This document shows positions 9,051-17,713 of a stretch of 64,000 nucleotides of DNA, piece by piece. This DNA comes from CAVVEC01 sp963770485. GTDB taxonomy: Bacteria; Acidobacteriota; Terriglobia; Terriglobales; Acidobacteriaceae. The DNA lies in assembly GCA_963770485.1 (NCBI GenBank), contig CAVYPX010000012.1:186001-250000 (forward strand), given 5' to 3'. The notes under the pieces are model-generated. The model was not told the DNA's origin. It saw nothing but the letters and a program-made list of their open reading frames with translations, and made no database searches. How positions within the stretch are numbered: position 1 is the first letter of the stretch; each line of letters begins with the position of its first letter. Made by a program: the position numbers and the translations under genes.

Positions 9051-9271
9051 TTCCTCATCCTCCCAATCACATACAACACTACCGACAGCACCACGCTCAG
9101 CACGATCGAAGTCGCCAGCGGGAAGTAGAAAGTCGTATTCTTGCCGCGATAAATGATGTCGCCGGGCAGGCGGCCAAGCGGGATATTAGTTCGCCCGAAC
9201 AGGATGAGAGCCAACCCGGCGATCATGACCAGCGCGCCCAGCCAGACCAGCAATTTGCCCAAGTCCGCCAT
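9047..9271 (-). CDS. DUF2905 family small membrane protein
   Basis: 74 aa with two transmembrane helices (about 7-25 and 48-68). The conserved stretch RTNIPLGRLPGDIIYRGKN between them is diagnostic of DUF2905. Function unknown. The start ATG follows a short AT-poor leader without a clear ribosome site. It appears to be a single gene. Confidence 0.88.
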   Translation of the reverse strand: MADLGKLLVWLGALVMIAGLALILFGRTNIPLGRLPGDIIYRGKNTTFYFPLATSIVLSVVLSVVLYVIGRMRK

Positions 9272-9459
9272 TCCAAGAGTCTAAATCAGGTCCGCGTTCA
9301 GCTTTGTCATCCTAAGCAAGCGTTCTTTGCGCAGCGAGGGATCTGGGCGAGCCGCGCGGAAGCATCGCGTTCTTTGCGACGCAATAATCGCGCGTTTGGC
9401 TCGCTTCCATATCCAAACTGGGCCACTACCCCCGTCAGACGGTGCTAGAATCTGCTCTC

Positions 9460-10164
9460 ATGAGAATTCGTCTGATACTCTCCGCGTTCTTATTTGCCGC
9501 CATGACCCTGACCGCGCAAAACACATCCGAGGTCGAGATCACCGCCGAGCCCCACCATCATCTTCTCTTCGAAAATCAGCAGGTTCGGGTGTGGCTGGCG
9601 GAGGTCGCTCCGCAAGATGCGACCCTGATGCATCGCCATACCCATGACTACGTTTTCGTTTCTCTCGGGGAGATGAACATCTCGAATGAAGTCGAGGGTA
9701 AGGCACCGGTTACGCTTAAAATGCAGGATGGCGAGACGCGATTTGCTCCCGGCGGCTTCGCCCACATCGCGCGCGACCTCGCAAGTACGCCATTCCGCGC
9801 TGTGGCGGTCGAATTGTTGCAGGATGAAGCCGCGCACAAAACCCCGCCGCCGAAATGGGACGAAGAACGCGGCTTGCACGTCTTCGCCAGGGGCACCCAG
9901 GACATCATCTTCGTGAAGGACGGCGTGCGAGTGTCCGAGGTCGAGCTGCAGCCAGGGGGCGTCGTTCCGAAGCACCACCACGTCGGGCCGCATCTGCTGG
10001 TCGCGGTCAGCGATCTTGATATGCGCAGCGACGTCGATGGCATGGGACCGATGCCGGGGCACTTCAAGTCCGGCGAGGTGAAGTGGCTGCCCGGCGGCTA
10101 CACCCACACACTGACGAATGTGGGCAAGCAGCAAGCGAAGTTCGTGACCCTGGAATTTCAATGA
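9460..10164 (+). CDS. Secreted bicupin protein
   Basis: 234 aa. Signal peptide MRIRLILSAFLFAAMTLTAQ, then two cupin barrels. The first carries HRHTHDYVFV and the second KHHHVGPHLLVAV, both with the histidine spacing that binds a metal, and both with the late PGGFAH / PGGYTH cupin motif 2. Secreted bicupins of this kind have no assigned reaction. ATG 9460 fits the signal peptide; GTG 9442 is an alternative. The sequence just upstream (9300-9400) resembles the dispersed palindromic repeats. Confidence 0.8.
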   Translation: MRIRLILSAFLFAAMTLTAQNTSEVEITAEPHHHLLFENQQVRVWLAEVAPQDATLMHRHTHDYVFVSLGEMNISNEVEGKAPVTLKMQDGETRFAPGGFAHIARDLASTPFRAVAVELLQDEAAHKTPPPKWDEERGLHVFARGTQDIIFVKDGVRVSEVELQPGGVVPKHHHVGPHLLVAVSDLDMRSDVDGMGPMPGHFKSGEVKWLPGGYTHTLTNVGKQQAKFVTLEFQ

Positions 10165-10311
10165 ATCCTGTGTCGAGTAGCGCCGCCGTCCCGGCGGCTG
10201 TCCGGCGGGCGTCTCGCCCGTCGAACGCAATTCCACCGATGTTGCACGTTATGTGCGGAAGAATCCAACGTTCCGCGACAAATCACTGCAAAGCGGGTTT
10301 AGGTCCAGCGG

Positions 10312-11409
10312 ATGCTTAAGCAAATCATCTTTTCTCTCATACTGAGCCCACTCTTCTTGGTCCCGTTGCACGCTGCCGAACCCTCCACCGCAGCGCTGAT
10401 CGAGCAGGGCCATTACCGGCGCGCCGAGGCAATCCTCACGGAACGCCTCAAGGCGAATCCAAACGACGCGCAAAGCTACTGTGAAATGTCCAAAGTCTCT
10501 GAGGCTTTTCAGCGTTGGGATGAGGCCATCCAGCAGGCGGAGAAGGCCGTAGCGCTAGACGGCAAGAATACAGACCGCAAGAATCCCGGGTTCCAGGCCG
10601 CCCTCGCCGATGCCGTCGGGTCAAAGCTTTCGGGCGCCCATCTGGGTTTTTTCGCGCAAGCGTCTTTGGCTCGCCGCTTCAAGAAAGAGGCCGATCTTGC
10701 TCTCCAACTCGACCCCAATAATGTGGATGCCAACGAGGATCTGATGGAGTTCAACCTGGATGCGCCCGGCCTGGTCGGCGGTGACAAGAAGAAGGCCGCC
10801 GAGCTTGCCGATCACATGGTTCGCATCAATCCGGTGCAGGGATATCTGATGAAGATTGAGTTGGCTACGCATGAGAAGCGAACCGGGGAACTGGAACAGC
10901 TCGTCCAGCAGGCGATCAACGCCGACCCCAAGAACTATGAGGCTCGCATGCAGGCCGCAAGTTTCTATGTGGACAAAGGAACGGCAAGTTTCCCGCAAGC
11001 TGAAGACCAGGCGAAGCAGGCCATCCGGCTCGACCCTGGCCGGGCTCGCGCCTACAACACGCTGGCGATCATTTACGCGCAGCAGAGCCGCTGGAAGGAC
11101 TTGGACGCGGCGCTTGCCGATGCGGAGCACAACGTCTCGGATGATCTGGCGCCGCTATATCAAGCCGCCAGAGTCATTTTCGTCAGCAATCAAACTCAGG
11201 AACTGGCTCGGGCAGAAAAATACATGCGCACCTATCTAAACCAGCCGGCGGAAGGAAACGAGCCCAGCCTCGCGGCAGCCCACTGGCGTCTCGGCCTCAT
11301 TCTGGAAAAGGAAGGACACAAGGATCAGGCAAAACAAGAGCTGCAACAAGCCCTGAATCTCGACCCTGCACTTGAGCCCGCCAGAAAAGATTTGCAGCGT
11401 CTGCAGTAG
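10312..11409 (+). CDS. Periplasmic TPR protein
   Basis: 365 aa. A signal peptide (MLKQIIFSLILSPLFLVPLHA) is followed by helical tetratricopeptide repeats through most of the length. The clearest are GHYRRAEAILTERLKANPND near residue 32, the DPGRARAYNTLAIIYAQQS segment, and the final KEGHKDQAKQELQQALNLDP. TPR proteins act as protein-binding scaffolds; no catalytic motif is present. The preceding 147 bp contain a GC-rich palindrome (about 10180-10225) but no gene. Confidence 0.8.
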   Translation: MLKQIIFSLILSPLFLVPLHAAEPSTAALIEQGHYRRAEAILTERLKANPNDAQSYCEMSKVSEAFQRWDEAIQQAEKAVALDGKNTDRKNPGFQAALADAVGSKLSGAHLGFFAQASLARRFKKEADLALQLDPNNVDANEDLMEFNLDAPGLVGGDKKKAAELADHMVRINPVQGYLMKIELATHEKRTGELEQLVQQAINADPKNYEARMQAASFYVDKGTASFPQAEDQAKQAIRLDPGRARAYNTLAIIYAQQSRWKDLDAALADAEHNVSDDLAPLYQAARVIFVSNQTQELARAEKYMRTYLNQPAEGNEPSLAAAHWRLGLILEKEGHKDQAKQELQQALNLDPALEPARKDLQRLQ

Positions 11410-11592
11410 GCTGCGTGTGCCAAACTCACGTCACACGCAACGGTGACAATTCTCCTTGCGAGACGCAGCCAACCGGAATAGCCTTTAAGCTGCAAAAGTT
11501 TGTAAATTAGCTGTCGGCCCCGTCAGACCAAGCCGAGTCGACTCGGGGACACGCTGGGTTCCTCTCAGCGAAATTCTGACGGGCAATCGCTG

Positions 11593-12057
11593 GTGCGGGT
11601 GTTCGCCATGGGCAGTGCCCTCAGAGCACCGATACCCTTTCCTGCCCCAGGTGATCTAGCGGGCAGAAGTGTAGGCCGGTTTGTAATCCACTCCAAGCTG
11701 GGGGCCGGAGCAATGGGCGAGGTCTACTACGCGGAGGACACTGAACTCAAGCGCCCGGTAGCCCTCAAGCGCGTAGCTCACAAGCTGGGCAATGATCCTG
11801 AGGCCCGCCGGCAAATCCTGCGAGAGGCGCGTCGCGCCTCCGCGCTTAGCTCCGAACACATCGCCAGCATTTACGACGTAGTCGAGGATCTCGACGAACT
11901 GCTCCTGGTAATGGAGTACGTCGAAGCGACCAAGGTGCATGAAAGATATGAGTACGAAGTCCGTGACAGCTTGGGCAATGTCTTGGTGACGCCTCAGAAA
12001 TCGTCATCAAGCCCTGAAGAGTGTGTACGCGAATCAACTCTGAGCGTGAACACGTGA
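11593..12057 (+). pseudogene. Ser/Thr protein kinase N-lobe fragment with foreign tail
   Basis: 154 aa. Residues 28-110 are an intact PknB-type N-lobe: glycine loop GAGAMGEVY (37-45), VALK with the ATP lysine K59, the alphaC glutamate in ILREA (78), and the hinge LLLVMEYV. The reading then switches to HERYEYEVRDSLGNVLVT, unlike any kinase, and ends. The HRD and DFG segments and the membrane anchor are missing, so it cannot be an active kinase. The tail resembles the C-terminal YRYEIWVGEKLMLDS of the next gene, suggesting a deletion that fused a kinase gene to a relative of that gene. The start is uncertain (GTG 11593 or ATG 11608). Confidence 0.7.
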
Positions 12058-12098
12058 ACATCGAAGACTAGCGAGTCATTCCTATTAGGAGGCCGATC

Positions 12099-12443
12099 AT
12101 GACAACAGTAACTGCGGTTCAAATCCGCATCGATACGAGAAAGAAGCTTGTCGATCGAGAGTTGGTGGTATTGAGCAAGCGCAACAAAGATGAGGTCGAG
12201 TGGGTTTCCGAAGACAATGTGAACTACAGCGTTCGCTTCCACAAACGCACTCCATTTCATGCCCATGAGTTTCATGTGCCCGCCAATGACGGTGCTTTGT
12301 CTGGACCGCCGCTGGCGAAAGCCGAGGCGTGCGAGAGGTGTTCATACGAGTCGCCAGTTCGGGGACACCCTGAGCACTACAGATACGAGATCTGGGTCGG
12401 CGAGAAGCTGATGCTGGATTCGGAGATCGTTATCAAGCCGTAG
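12099..12443 (+). CDS. Small conserved protein of unknown function
   Basis: 114 aa, probably all-beta and cytoplasmic (no signal peptide). A perfect AGGAGG ribosome site precedes the ATG. It contains a C-x2-C pair (ACERCSYES), a His-rich stretch (FHAHEFHV) and a C-terminal strand pair ending DSEIVIKP. The overall pattern (VEWVSEDNVNYSVRF, then sG..., then YRYEIWV) recalls small cupredoxin-like acidobacterial proteins, but I cannot name a family. It lies 41 bp after the kinase fragment, whose tail it resembles. Confidence 0.6.
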   Translation: MTTVTAVQIRIDTRKKLVDRELVVLSKRNKDEVEWVSEDNVNYSVRFHKRTPFHAHEFHVPANDGALSGPPLAKAEACERCSYESPVRGHPEHYRYEIWVGEKLMLDSEIVIKP

Positions 12444-12479
12444 TCGTTGTTTTGGTCTAAAAGGCGGACTTCAGGGTGG

Positions 12480-12640
12480 TGGGCGGCGCACGCAGCCTCT
12501 GCGACCCCTCACCACCGCCCTGTCGAACGGACAAGAATGCCGGGAAGCAGCTGGCAGTACGCGCCTGGTAGGGATCCTTCGACCGCAGGACTGCTTCGCG
12601 TTGCGGCGCAGTTCCTCGGCAGGATGACGACAGGGCGAAA
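12480..12640. repeat. Degenerate dispersed palindromic repeat
   Basis: The 280-bp gap before the next gene contains GTAGGGATCCTTCGAC and CTCGGCAGGATGACGACAGG, elements shared with the block at 2703-2936. Opposing parts are only loosely complementary, so it is an old copy. No gene is seen. Confidence 0.4.
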
Positions 12641-12723
12641 GGAAGCGGTATAGTTGTCCCAAACCGCAAGGCACCGAAATCTCCGCGCCTCCGGTTTTGA
12701 GATTTTTCATTTAAAATGCCCTC

Positions 12724-13467
12724 GTGCTCCCAAACAGATTGGTTCTCCTGATCGGCCTCGGCGTGACGCAGTTTGCTCTCGCTCAACAGCGGTCGCAGCC
12801 GCAAGTCAAGGTCAATGTGCTGAATGTCTGCACGCCATCGCCCGAGGAGCAGAAGGAGATTGCATCCGCCTTCGACCACATCCCCAAGCAACCGCTTTTC
12901 AGCACGGATTTTGAAGTTGACCGCGGACGCTCCACCCTTGAGCAACGCCCGGAATTTCTCAAGGCCGGCGACAGCGCGCAATTTTCGTCCGATTCCGGAA
13001 CCGCCGCCTGGGTGCGTATCCGTCGCGAATTTTCTGTGCAGGCCCTGTTTTCAACCGTGCAGTACTCGTTCAGCCAGGACCCGATGAATATGATGGAGAC
13101 GCTGGCGTTTCACGTGCGTGATCCCAAAGACCTGCTGCAAGTTTCCATCGAAGACAGCGCCTCCGCAGTGACCACTCCGGCGGCCATGCTGGGTACGAAC
13201 ACACCAGCCAGTCGGATACAGTTGGAGCGGTTCGGAAAGTCGTCGGTCGTGCTGGCTCGCTGTTCCGCTACCCAAGACAAGCCGGCACCCGACCAAAGCG
13301 CTTACGAGCCGCTGTTCCGGAGCGCATCGGCGATCGTGGCCAACTATCGTACTCTCTTGGGCGCGAGCCACACGGTACCGGAGGAATTGGCAAGGGTTGG
13401 CGCTTTGGGAGCAAGTAAGTCGAAGCGGAAGAGTGCGGCCAAGAAGTCGGCATCGGGAGACAAGTGA
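12724..13467 (+). CDS. Secreted protein of unknown function
   Basis: 247 aa, GTG start. Signal peptide MLPNRLVLLIGLGVTQFALA, then a mature region with KVNVLNVCTPSPEEQKEI near residue 30. The central part is beta-rich and includes WVRIRREFSVQALFSTVQYS. The extreme C-terminus is a lysine/serine-rich tail (SKSKRKSAAKKSASGDK), which could bind nucleic acid or acidic polymers. I do not recognise the family. It precedes trxB by 122 bp on the same strand and may or may not share its transcript. Confidence 0.7.
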   Translation: MLPNRLVLLIGLGVTQFALAQQRSQPQVKVNVLNVCTPSPEEQKEIASAFDHIPKQPLFSTDFEVDRGRSTLEQRPEFLKAGDSAQFSSDSGTAAWVRIRREFSVQALFSTVQYSFSQDPMNMMETLAFHVRDPKDLLQVSIEDSASAVTTPAAMLGTNTPASRIQLERFGKSSVVLARCSATQDKPAPDQSAYEPLFRSASAIVANYRTLLGASHTVPEELARVGALGASKSKRKSAAKKSASGDK

Positions 13468-13589
13468 ACTTCTTGCTGACTCCGCCGAGGTGGGGACGCC
13501 CGCGCCTGCATTGGAAAACTAATCTCCCGGGTGCGAGGGTTCCTGAGTTTGAACCCAAATCGTGAGATCCGCAATCTAATCTGATTCCT

Positions 13590-14516
13590 ATGGAAGAGAT
13601 CCGCAATGTCGTGATTATCGGTTCCGGCTGCGCCGGACACACTGCTGCGCTCTACACCGCGCGTGCCAACCTGAAACCGTTGGTGCTGGAAGGCCACGAA
13701 CCGGGCGGGCAGCTTTCGCTCACTACGTCAGTAGAGAACTTTCCCGGCTTCCCCGAAGGCATACAAGGGCCCGAGCTCATCGACAACATGCGCAAGCAAG
13801 CTTCGCGCTTTGGCGCGGACTATAAACACGGGCATGTAACTAGCGTGGATCTCAGCCAGCGTCCGTTCAAGCTTCATGTCAGCCATGAAGTCATCCACGC
13901 GCGCACGCTGATCATCGCCAGCGGCGCGTCGGCGCGCTGGCTCGGGCTGCCCCACGAGCAGCAACTGATCGGACACGGCGTGTCCTCCTGCGCGACCTGT
14001 GATGGGTTCTTTTTTTCGGGCAAGGAGATTACCGTGATCGGCGGCGGCGACTCCGCCATGGAGGAAGCGATTTTCCTTACTCGCTTTGCCACCAAGGTTA
14101 CGCTCATTCATCGTCGCGAGAACTTCCGCGCGTCGAAGATCATGCTGGAGCGGGCGCAGCACAACGACAAAATTCATTTCCTTACCGATACCGTGGTGGA
14201 AGACGTGTACGACGTCCAAAAGAAGGAAGTCACAGCTTTGAAACTGCGCAATCTGAAGACGGACAAAGTTTGGGATTTCCCGACCAGCGCGATGTTTCTC
14301 GGTATCGGCCACATCCCCAACACGAAAATATTCGAGGGCCAGCTTGAGATGGATCAAGACGGCTATTTGAAAACCCATAGTTATGTCTTCACCCGTGTCC
14401 ATGGGGTTTACGCCTGCGGAGATGTGCAAGACCGACGCTATCGCCAAGCCGTTACCGCAGCCGGTACCGGCTGCATGGCGGCGCTGGAAGTAGAGAAGTT
14501 TTTGGAAGAGCAGTAG
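13590..14516 (+). CDS. trxB: Thioredoxin-disulfide reductase
   Basis: 308 aa, a cytosolic FAD enzyme that passes electrons from NADPH to thioredoxin. The FAD-binding GSGCAG lies at 11-16 and the redox-active CATC at 134-137. The NADPH domain carries GGGDSAMEEA followed by HRRENFRAS, and the C-terminal FAD motif YACGDVQD is present. Full length for the low-molecular-weight class. No thioredoxin gene is adjacent. The segment GGQLSLTTSVENFPGFPEG is highly typical of TrxB. Confidence 0.95.
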   Translation: MEEIRNVVIIGSGCAGHTAALYTARANLKPLVLEGHEPGGQLSLTTSVENFPGFPEGIQGPELIDNMRKQASRFGADYKHGHVTSVDLSQRPFKLHVSHEVIHARTLIIASGASARWLGLPHEQQLIGHGVSSCATCDGFFFSGKEITVIGGGDSAMEEAIFLTRFATKVTLIHRRENFRASKIMLERAQHNDKIHFLTDTVVEDVYDVQKKEVTALKLRNLKTDKVWDFPTSAMFLGIGHIPNTKIFEGQLEMDQDGYLKTHSYVFTRVHGVYACGDVQDRRYRQAVTAAGTGCMAALEVEKFLEEQ

Positions 14517-14679
14517 CGAGTAGCTGGGACCTAGTAGCTAGTCATTTAGCTCGTGGCAATAAAGCTGTCATCCCGACCGGAGCGAAGCGGAGTGGAGGGA
14601 CCTGCTTTTCTTCCGTGACTCCGCCCGCCGCGGCCGTTGGCAGTTGCTATGAACGTCCGACCGAACAGGAGGCCATTCC

Positions 14680-14943
14680 ATGTCACAAACAAGTTGCCCG
14701 CATGTCAAAGAAATCCGCCCCGTCACTCCCAGCGGTAAAGGCTGCAAGGAATGCCTCGAGATGGGCGACACCTGGGTTCATCTTCGAGAGTGCCTGACGT
14801 GTGGCCATGTCGGTTGCTGCGATTCATCCAAGAACAAGCATGCCACCAAGCACTTTCATCAGACCAAGCATCCCATCATGCGCTCGTTTGAGCCGGGTGA
14901 GAACTGGCGCTGGTGCTACGTGGACGAAATGTTCCTGAATTAG
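14680..14943 (+). CDS. UBP-type zinc finger protein
   Basis: 87 aa, essentially one zf-UBP domain. Zinc ligands are visible in order: CPH, CKECLEMGDTWVHLREC, CGHVGCCDSSKNKHATKHFH, then H in TKHPIMRSFE, followed by WRWCYVDE. In eukaryotes this fold binds the free C-terminus of ubiquitin; stand-alone bacterial versions are common but unexplained. A strong AGGAGG ribosome site lies at about 14669. The upstream gap holds a half-copy of the dispersed repeat near 14570-14612. Confidence 0.9.
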   Translation: MSQTSCPHVKEIRPVTPSGKGCKECLEMGDTWVHLRECLTCGHVGCCDSSKNKHATKHFHQTKHPIMRSFEPGENWRWCYVDEMFLN

Positions 14944-15065
14944 AGACTCGCCGAACCGGGATCAGCGTTGAGCTGCGCAATCTGCGGCGATTTTATGCCG
15001 GTTGTGATACAAATTCTTGTGATGTTCATGCGCCTGCAAGGCACTCCTAGCTCCATCTTCTATCT

Positions 15066-16007
15066 GTGCGCGGGTATCTCGTGCTGAGGGCGATCTTCAT
15101 CTCGCTTTCGGAGAGCCGCTGGCTGCGTGGAGTCGCTGAGCGGTCCGCGATCGGCCAGAAGTTCTCCAGCCGCTTTGTCGCGGGCACTCAGGTGGAAGAT
15201 GTACTGCGGGCGACCAAGGCGGTCAATCAAGCCGGCCTGAGCGTGTCCATCGACAACCTGGGCGAGAACGTCACGAATGCCGAGGAGGCCCGCGCCAGCG
15301 CCCAGCTCTACCACCAGTTGCTGGACGACATCGCTGCTCAGAAACTGGACGCCAACATCAGCTTGAAGCTCACCCACATGGGCCTGGACGTGGACGAAAA
15401 ACTCGCTCGCGAGCAGGTATCGAGTCTGGTCGCCAAAGCAGCCGCCATGAACCCGCGCAACTTTGTCCGTGTAGACATGGAAGGCTCGCCCTACACCCAG
15501 CGCACGCTTGACTTCGTCCACGAACTGCACCGCGTGCCCGGAAACCGGGGATGCGTTGGAGCCGTCATCCAGTCCTACATGCGCCGCTCTGAGAGCGATA
15601 TTGAGAAGTTACTGGCTGACGGAATCCGGATCCGCCTGTGCAAGGGCGCCTACAAAGAACCGCCCGAGATTGCGTTTCAGAAGAAGTCTGAGGTCGACGC
15701 CAGCTATGTCAAGTTGATGAAGATATTGATGAAGAGCAATGTCTACCACGGTCTGGCGACTCACGACGAAAACATCATCAACCAGGCCAAAGCTTTCGCA
15801 ATCAGCGAAAAAATCTCCCGCGACGCGTTCGAGTTTCAGATGCTCAACGGTATCCGCCGCGACCTGCAGCAGAATTTGGTACAGAATGGCTGGCGCATGC
15901 GAGTCTACATTCCATTCGGCACGGAGTGGTATCCCTACTTAATGCGCCGCCTGGCCGAGCGCCCGGCGAATGTGCTGTTCATCGCGAAAAACCTGCTGCG
16001 CAGGTAA
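15066..16007 (+). CDS. Proline dehydrogenase (monofunctional)
   Basis: 313 aa, oxidising proline to pyrroline-5-carboxylate with FAD, the first step of proline catabolism. The (beta/alpha)8 barrel motifs are clear: KLTHMGLD, FVRVDMEGSPYTQRTLD, VGAVIQSYMRRSESD, RIRLCKGAYKEP, LATHDENII and FEFQMLNGIRRDLQ. The C-terminal YIPFGTEWYPYLMRRLAERP supplies the arginines that bind substrate. No P5C dehydrogenase is fused or adjacent. An in-frame stop at 15048 limits the start to GTG 15066. Confidence 0.94.
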   Translation: MRGYLVLRAIFISLSESRWLRGVAERSAIGQKFSSRFVAGTQVEDVLRATKAVNQAGLSVSIDNLGENVTNAEEARASAQLYHQLLDDIAAQKLDANISLKLTHMGLDVDEKLAREQVSSLVAKAAAMNPRNFVRVDMEGSPYTQRTLDFVHELHRVPGNRGCVGAVIQSYMRRSESDIEKLLADGIRIRLCKGAYKEPPEIAFQKKSEVDASYVKLMKILMKSNVYHGLATHDENIINQAKAFAISEKISRDAFEFQMLNGIRRDLQQNLVQNGWRMRVYIPFGTEWYPYLMRRLAERPANVLFIAKNLLRR

Positions 16008-16024
16008 GGCGCAATTGCTTCCTC

Positions 16025-17518
16025 TCAATTCTCGATGGGCACGCCTATTCGCGTGAGCAGATCGCGGTATGTGGGCTCGTCGCGCAGGCCCTCGAATTCC
16101 GGGTCGTTATTGACGAAGAGCATCGAGCCATCACGCTGTTCGTAGGCTGCTTTCAAGTACCGCAAAGCTCCGTCGTTGTTCCCCAGCCAAGCGCAGGTCT
16201 GGGCCAGAGTTGTCGGTGGAACCATCCCTTGCGCATAAAACTTCTTCTGGGCGCGCAGCATGCCTTCGAACATGCCACGTGACCCGCTGGCAGCGAAGCC
16301 CTTCTCTGCCGCGGTCTCGATCGCGAGCCCTGAATTGTCATGCATCAGCTGAGCATCCAGCTTTAGCTCGGCAAGGAAGTGGGGATAATCCTTATTCCTT
16401 AGGTAGAAATATTGCAGGTAAAGATGGGGCGAACGGAACCCCGGCTCCGTCTTCTCCATCTGTTGCAGCAGCACCAGCGCCTCGTCTTTGCGACCCGTGG
16501 TGAGAAGGATGTTGCCTTTGTCGGCCAAAATGGAGGTAGAGGTAGGATCAAGCGCCTGGGCGCGCTCAATCTCCGCCAGCGATTCAGGGAAACGGTGAAG
16601 CGCAAGCAGACAATTGGCATACCAGTGATGCGCGCTTGCGTTATTGGGATCGAGAGCAATCGCGCGCTGGAATTCCCGTTCCCCAGCTTTCAAGTCCCAG
16701 GTTCCAAAGAACAAGGTAAATGCCAGCGAGGCGTGTGCGGCGGAAGATTGATCGTCAAGTTCCACAGCCCTTTTCGCTGCCGCCAGGGCGCGAGTGTAGG
16801 CCTCGCCGCTGGGCATGAGCGTGTACTCCCGCAACAGGTTGTAACAATCTGCGAGGCCTACGTAAGCCGCAGCATAACTGGGATCGTGCACAATAGCCTG
16901 GGTGAAGTAATCTACGGCCTTGTTCAAGTCCTCTGGCGTTCTCTTGTTCCAGTAGTACCTTCCCTTGAGGTAAAGCTGCTCGGCTTCGGGACTATGGACA
17001 GGGGACGAGGCCTGCACCACCCCGCGCGGCGAGGCTTGTTGTGAACCGGTGGCCGCGCTTCCCGTATCTGTGGCGGAGGTGAGACTCGCAGTTGGATGGT
17101 AGAGCATTAGGGCCAAAGTCGCCACAATGAGCAGAGCCCCTGCCACCAGCCACCCGGTTTTCGCAGGACCGCCATGCCTAGGACCGGCATGCAGCACCGT
17201 GGACGGTGCCGGTACAGCTTCGAGTCGTGTACTGCTGTCAGGGACCAGGATAGCCGGAGATGTGCGCTCGGGTAGGACTTTGAGGCTCGCGCCCGTGGCC
17301 CCCGACAAACCCGCTCCCCCAGTGCGAGGCGCTGCCAGCCAATCCGAGAGTTCGTCAGTGTAGGCGTAAACCCGCCCCTTGGTCCCCGGCAAACGGTGGA
17401 CGGGCAGGCCTAATTCCTTCTCCCAGCGATTAACCGTGCGCTCGTCGCGGCCAAAAAAGACCGCGATCTCCTTCCAGGAGTCGAGCCGCTGACGACTTGT
17501 AGACGGATTACTCCCCAC
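16025..17518 (-). CDS. HTH-TPR transmembrane regulator
   Basis: 497 aa. The N-terminus (about 10-65) is a MerR/excisionase-like winged helix: LDSWKEIAVFFGRDERTVNRWEKELGLPVHR, then GRVYAYTDELSDWL (given as two segments). A proline/alanine linker and one transmembrane helix (GWLVAGALLIVATLALML, near 128) follow, then about eight TPR units outside, including EAEQLYLKGRYYWNKRTPED. This one-component layout, DNA-binding inside and TPR outside, is frequent in Acidobacteriota. It is divergent from the GloVer protein gene and may control it; a palindrome lies 27 bp before its start codon. Confidence 0.85.
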   Translation of the reverse strand: MGSNPSTSRQRLDSWKEIAVFFGRDERTVNRWEKELGLPVHRLPGTKGRVYAYTDELSDWLAAPRTGGAGLSGATGASLKVLPERTSPAILVPDSSTRLEAVPAPSTVLHAGPRHGGPAKTGWLVAGALLIVATLALMLYHPTASLTSATDTGSAATGSQQASPRGVVQASSPVHSPEAEQLYLKGRYYWNKRTPEDLNKAVDYFTQAIVHDPSYAAAYVGLADCYNLLREYTLMPSGEAYTRALAAAKRAVELDDQSSAAHASLAFTLFFGTWDLKAGEREFQRAIALDPNNASAHHWYANCLLALHRFPESLAEIERAQALDPTSTSILADKGNILLTTGRKDEALVLLQQMEKTEPGFRSPHLYLQYFYLRNKDYPHFLAELKLDAQLMHDNSGLAIETAAEKGFAASGSRGMFEGMLRAQKKFYAQGMVPPTTLAQTCAWLGNNDGALRYLKAAYEQRDGSMLFVNNDPEFEGLRDEPTYRDLLTRIGVPIEN

Positions 17519-17544
17519 CGTATGCCCGGAAGTGTCTGGTTTTA

Positions 17545-17566
17545 TCGGGTAATGCCTATTGCCCGA
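17545..17566. promoter_or_regulatory. Palindrome upstream of the HTH-TPR regulator
   Basis: TCGGGTAAT and ATTGCCCGA form a 9-bp inverted repeat (one wobble) around GCCT. It sits in the divergent promoter region between the regulator and the GloVer protein gene, so it could be an autoregulatory operator or a leader hairpin. Confidence 0.35.
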
Positions 17567-17713
17567 CGGGGGAGGGGCAACTCAGTATATGCGAAAGCTG
17601 GGGTGACAGGTAAGCTTTATCCAAATTCTTGGGCCTCTTCCAGCTTGTTCCGCACCCCGCAGGAACCGTAAGTGTTTTAGAACCATAAACTTCCGAAATG
17701 ACCGTGAGGGAGC

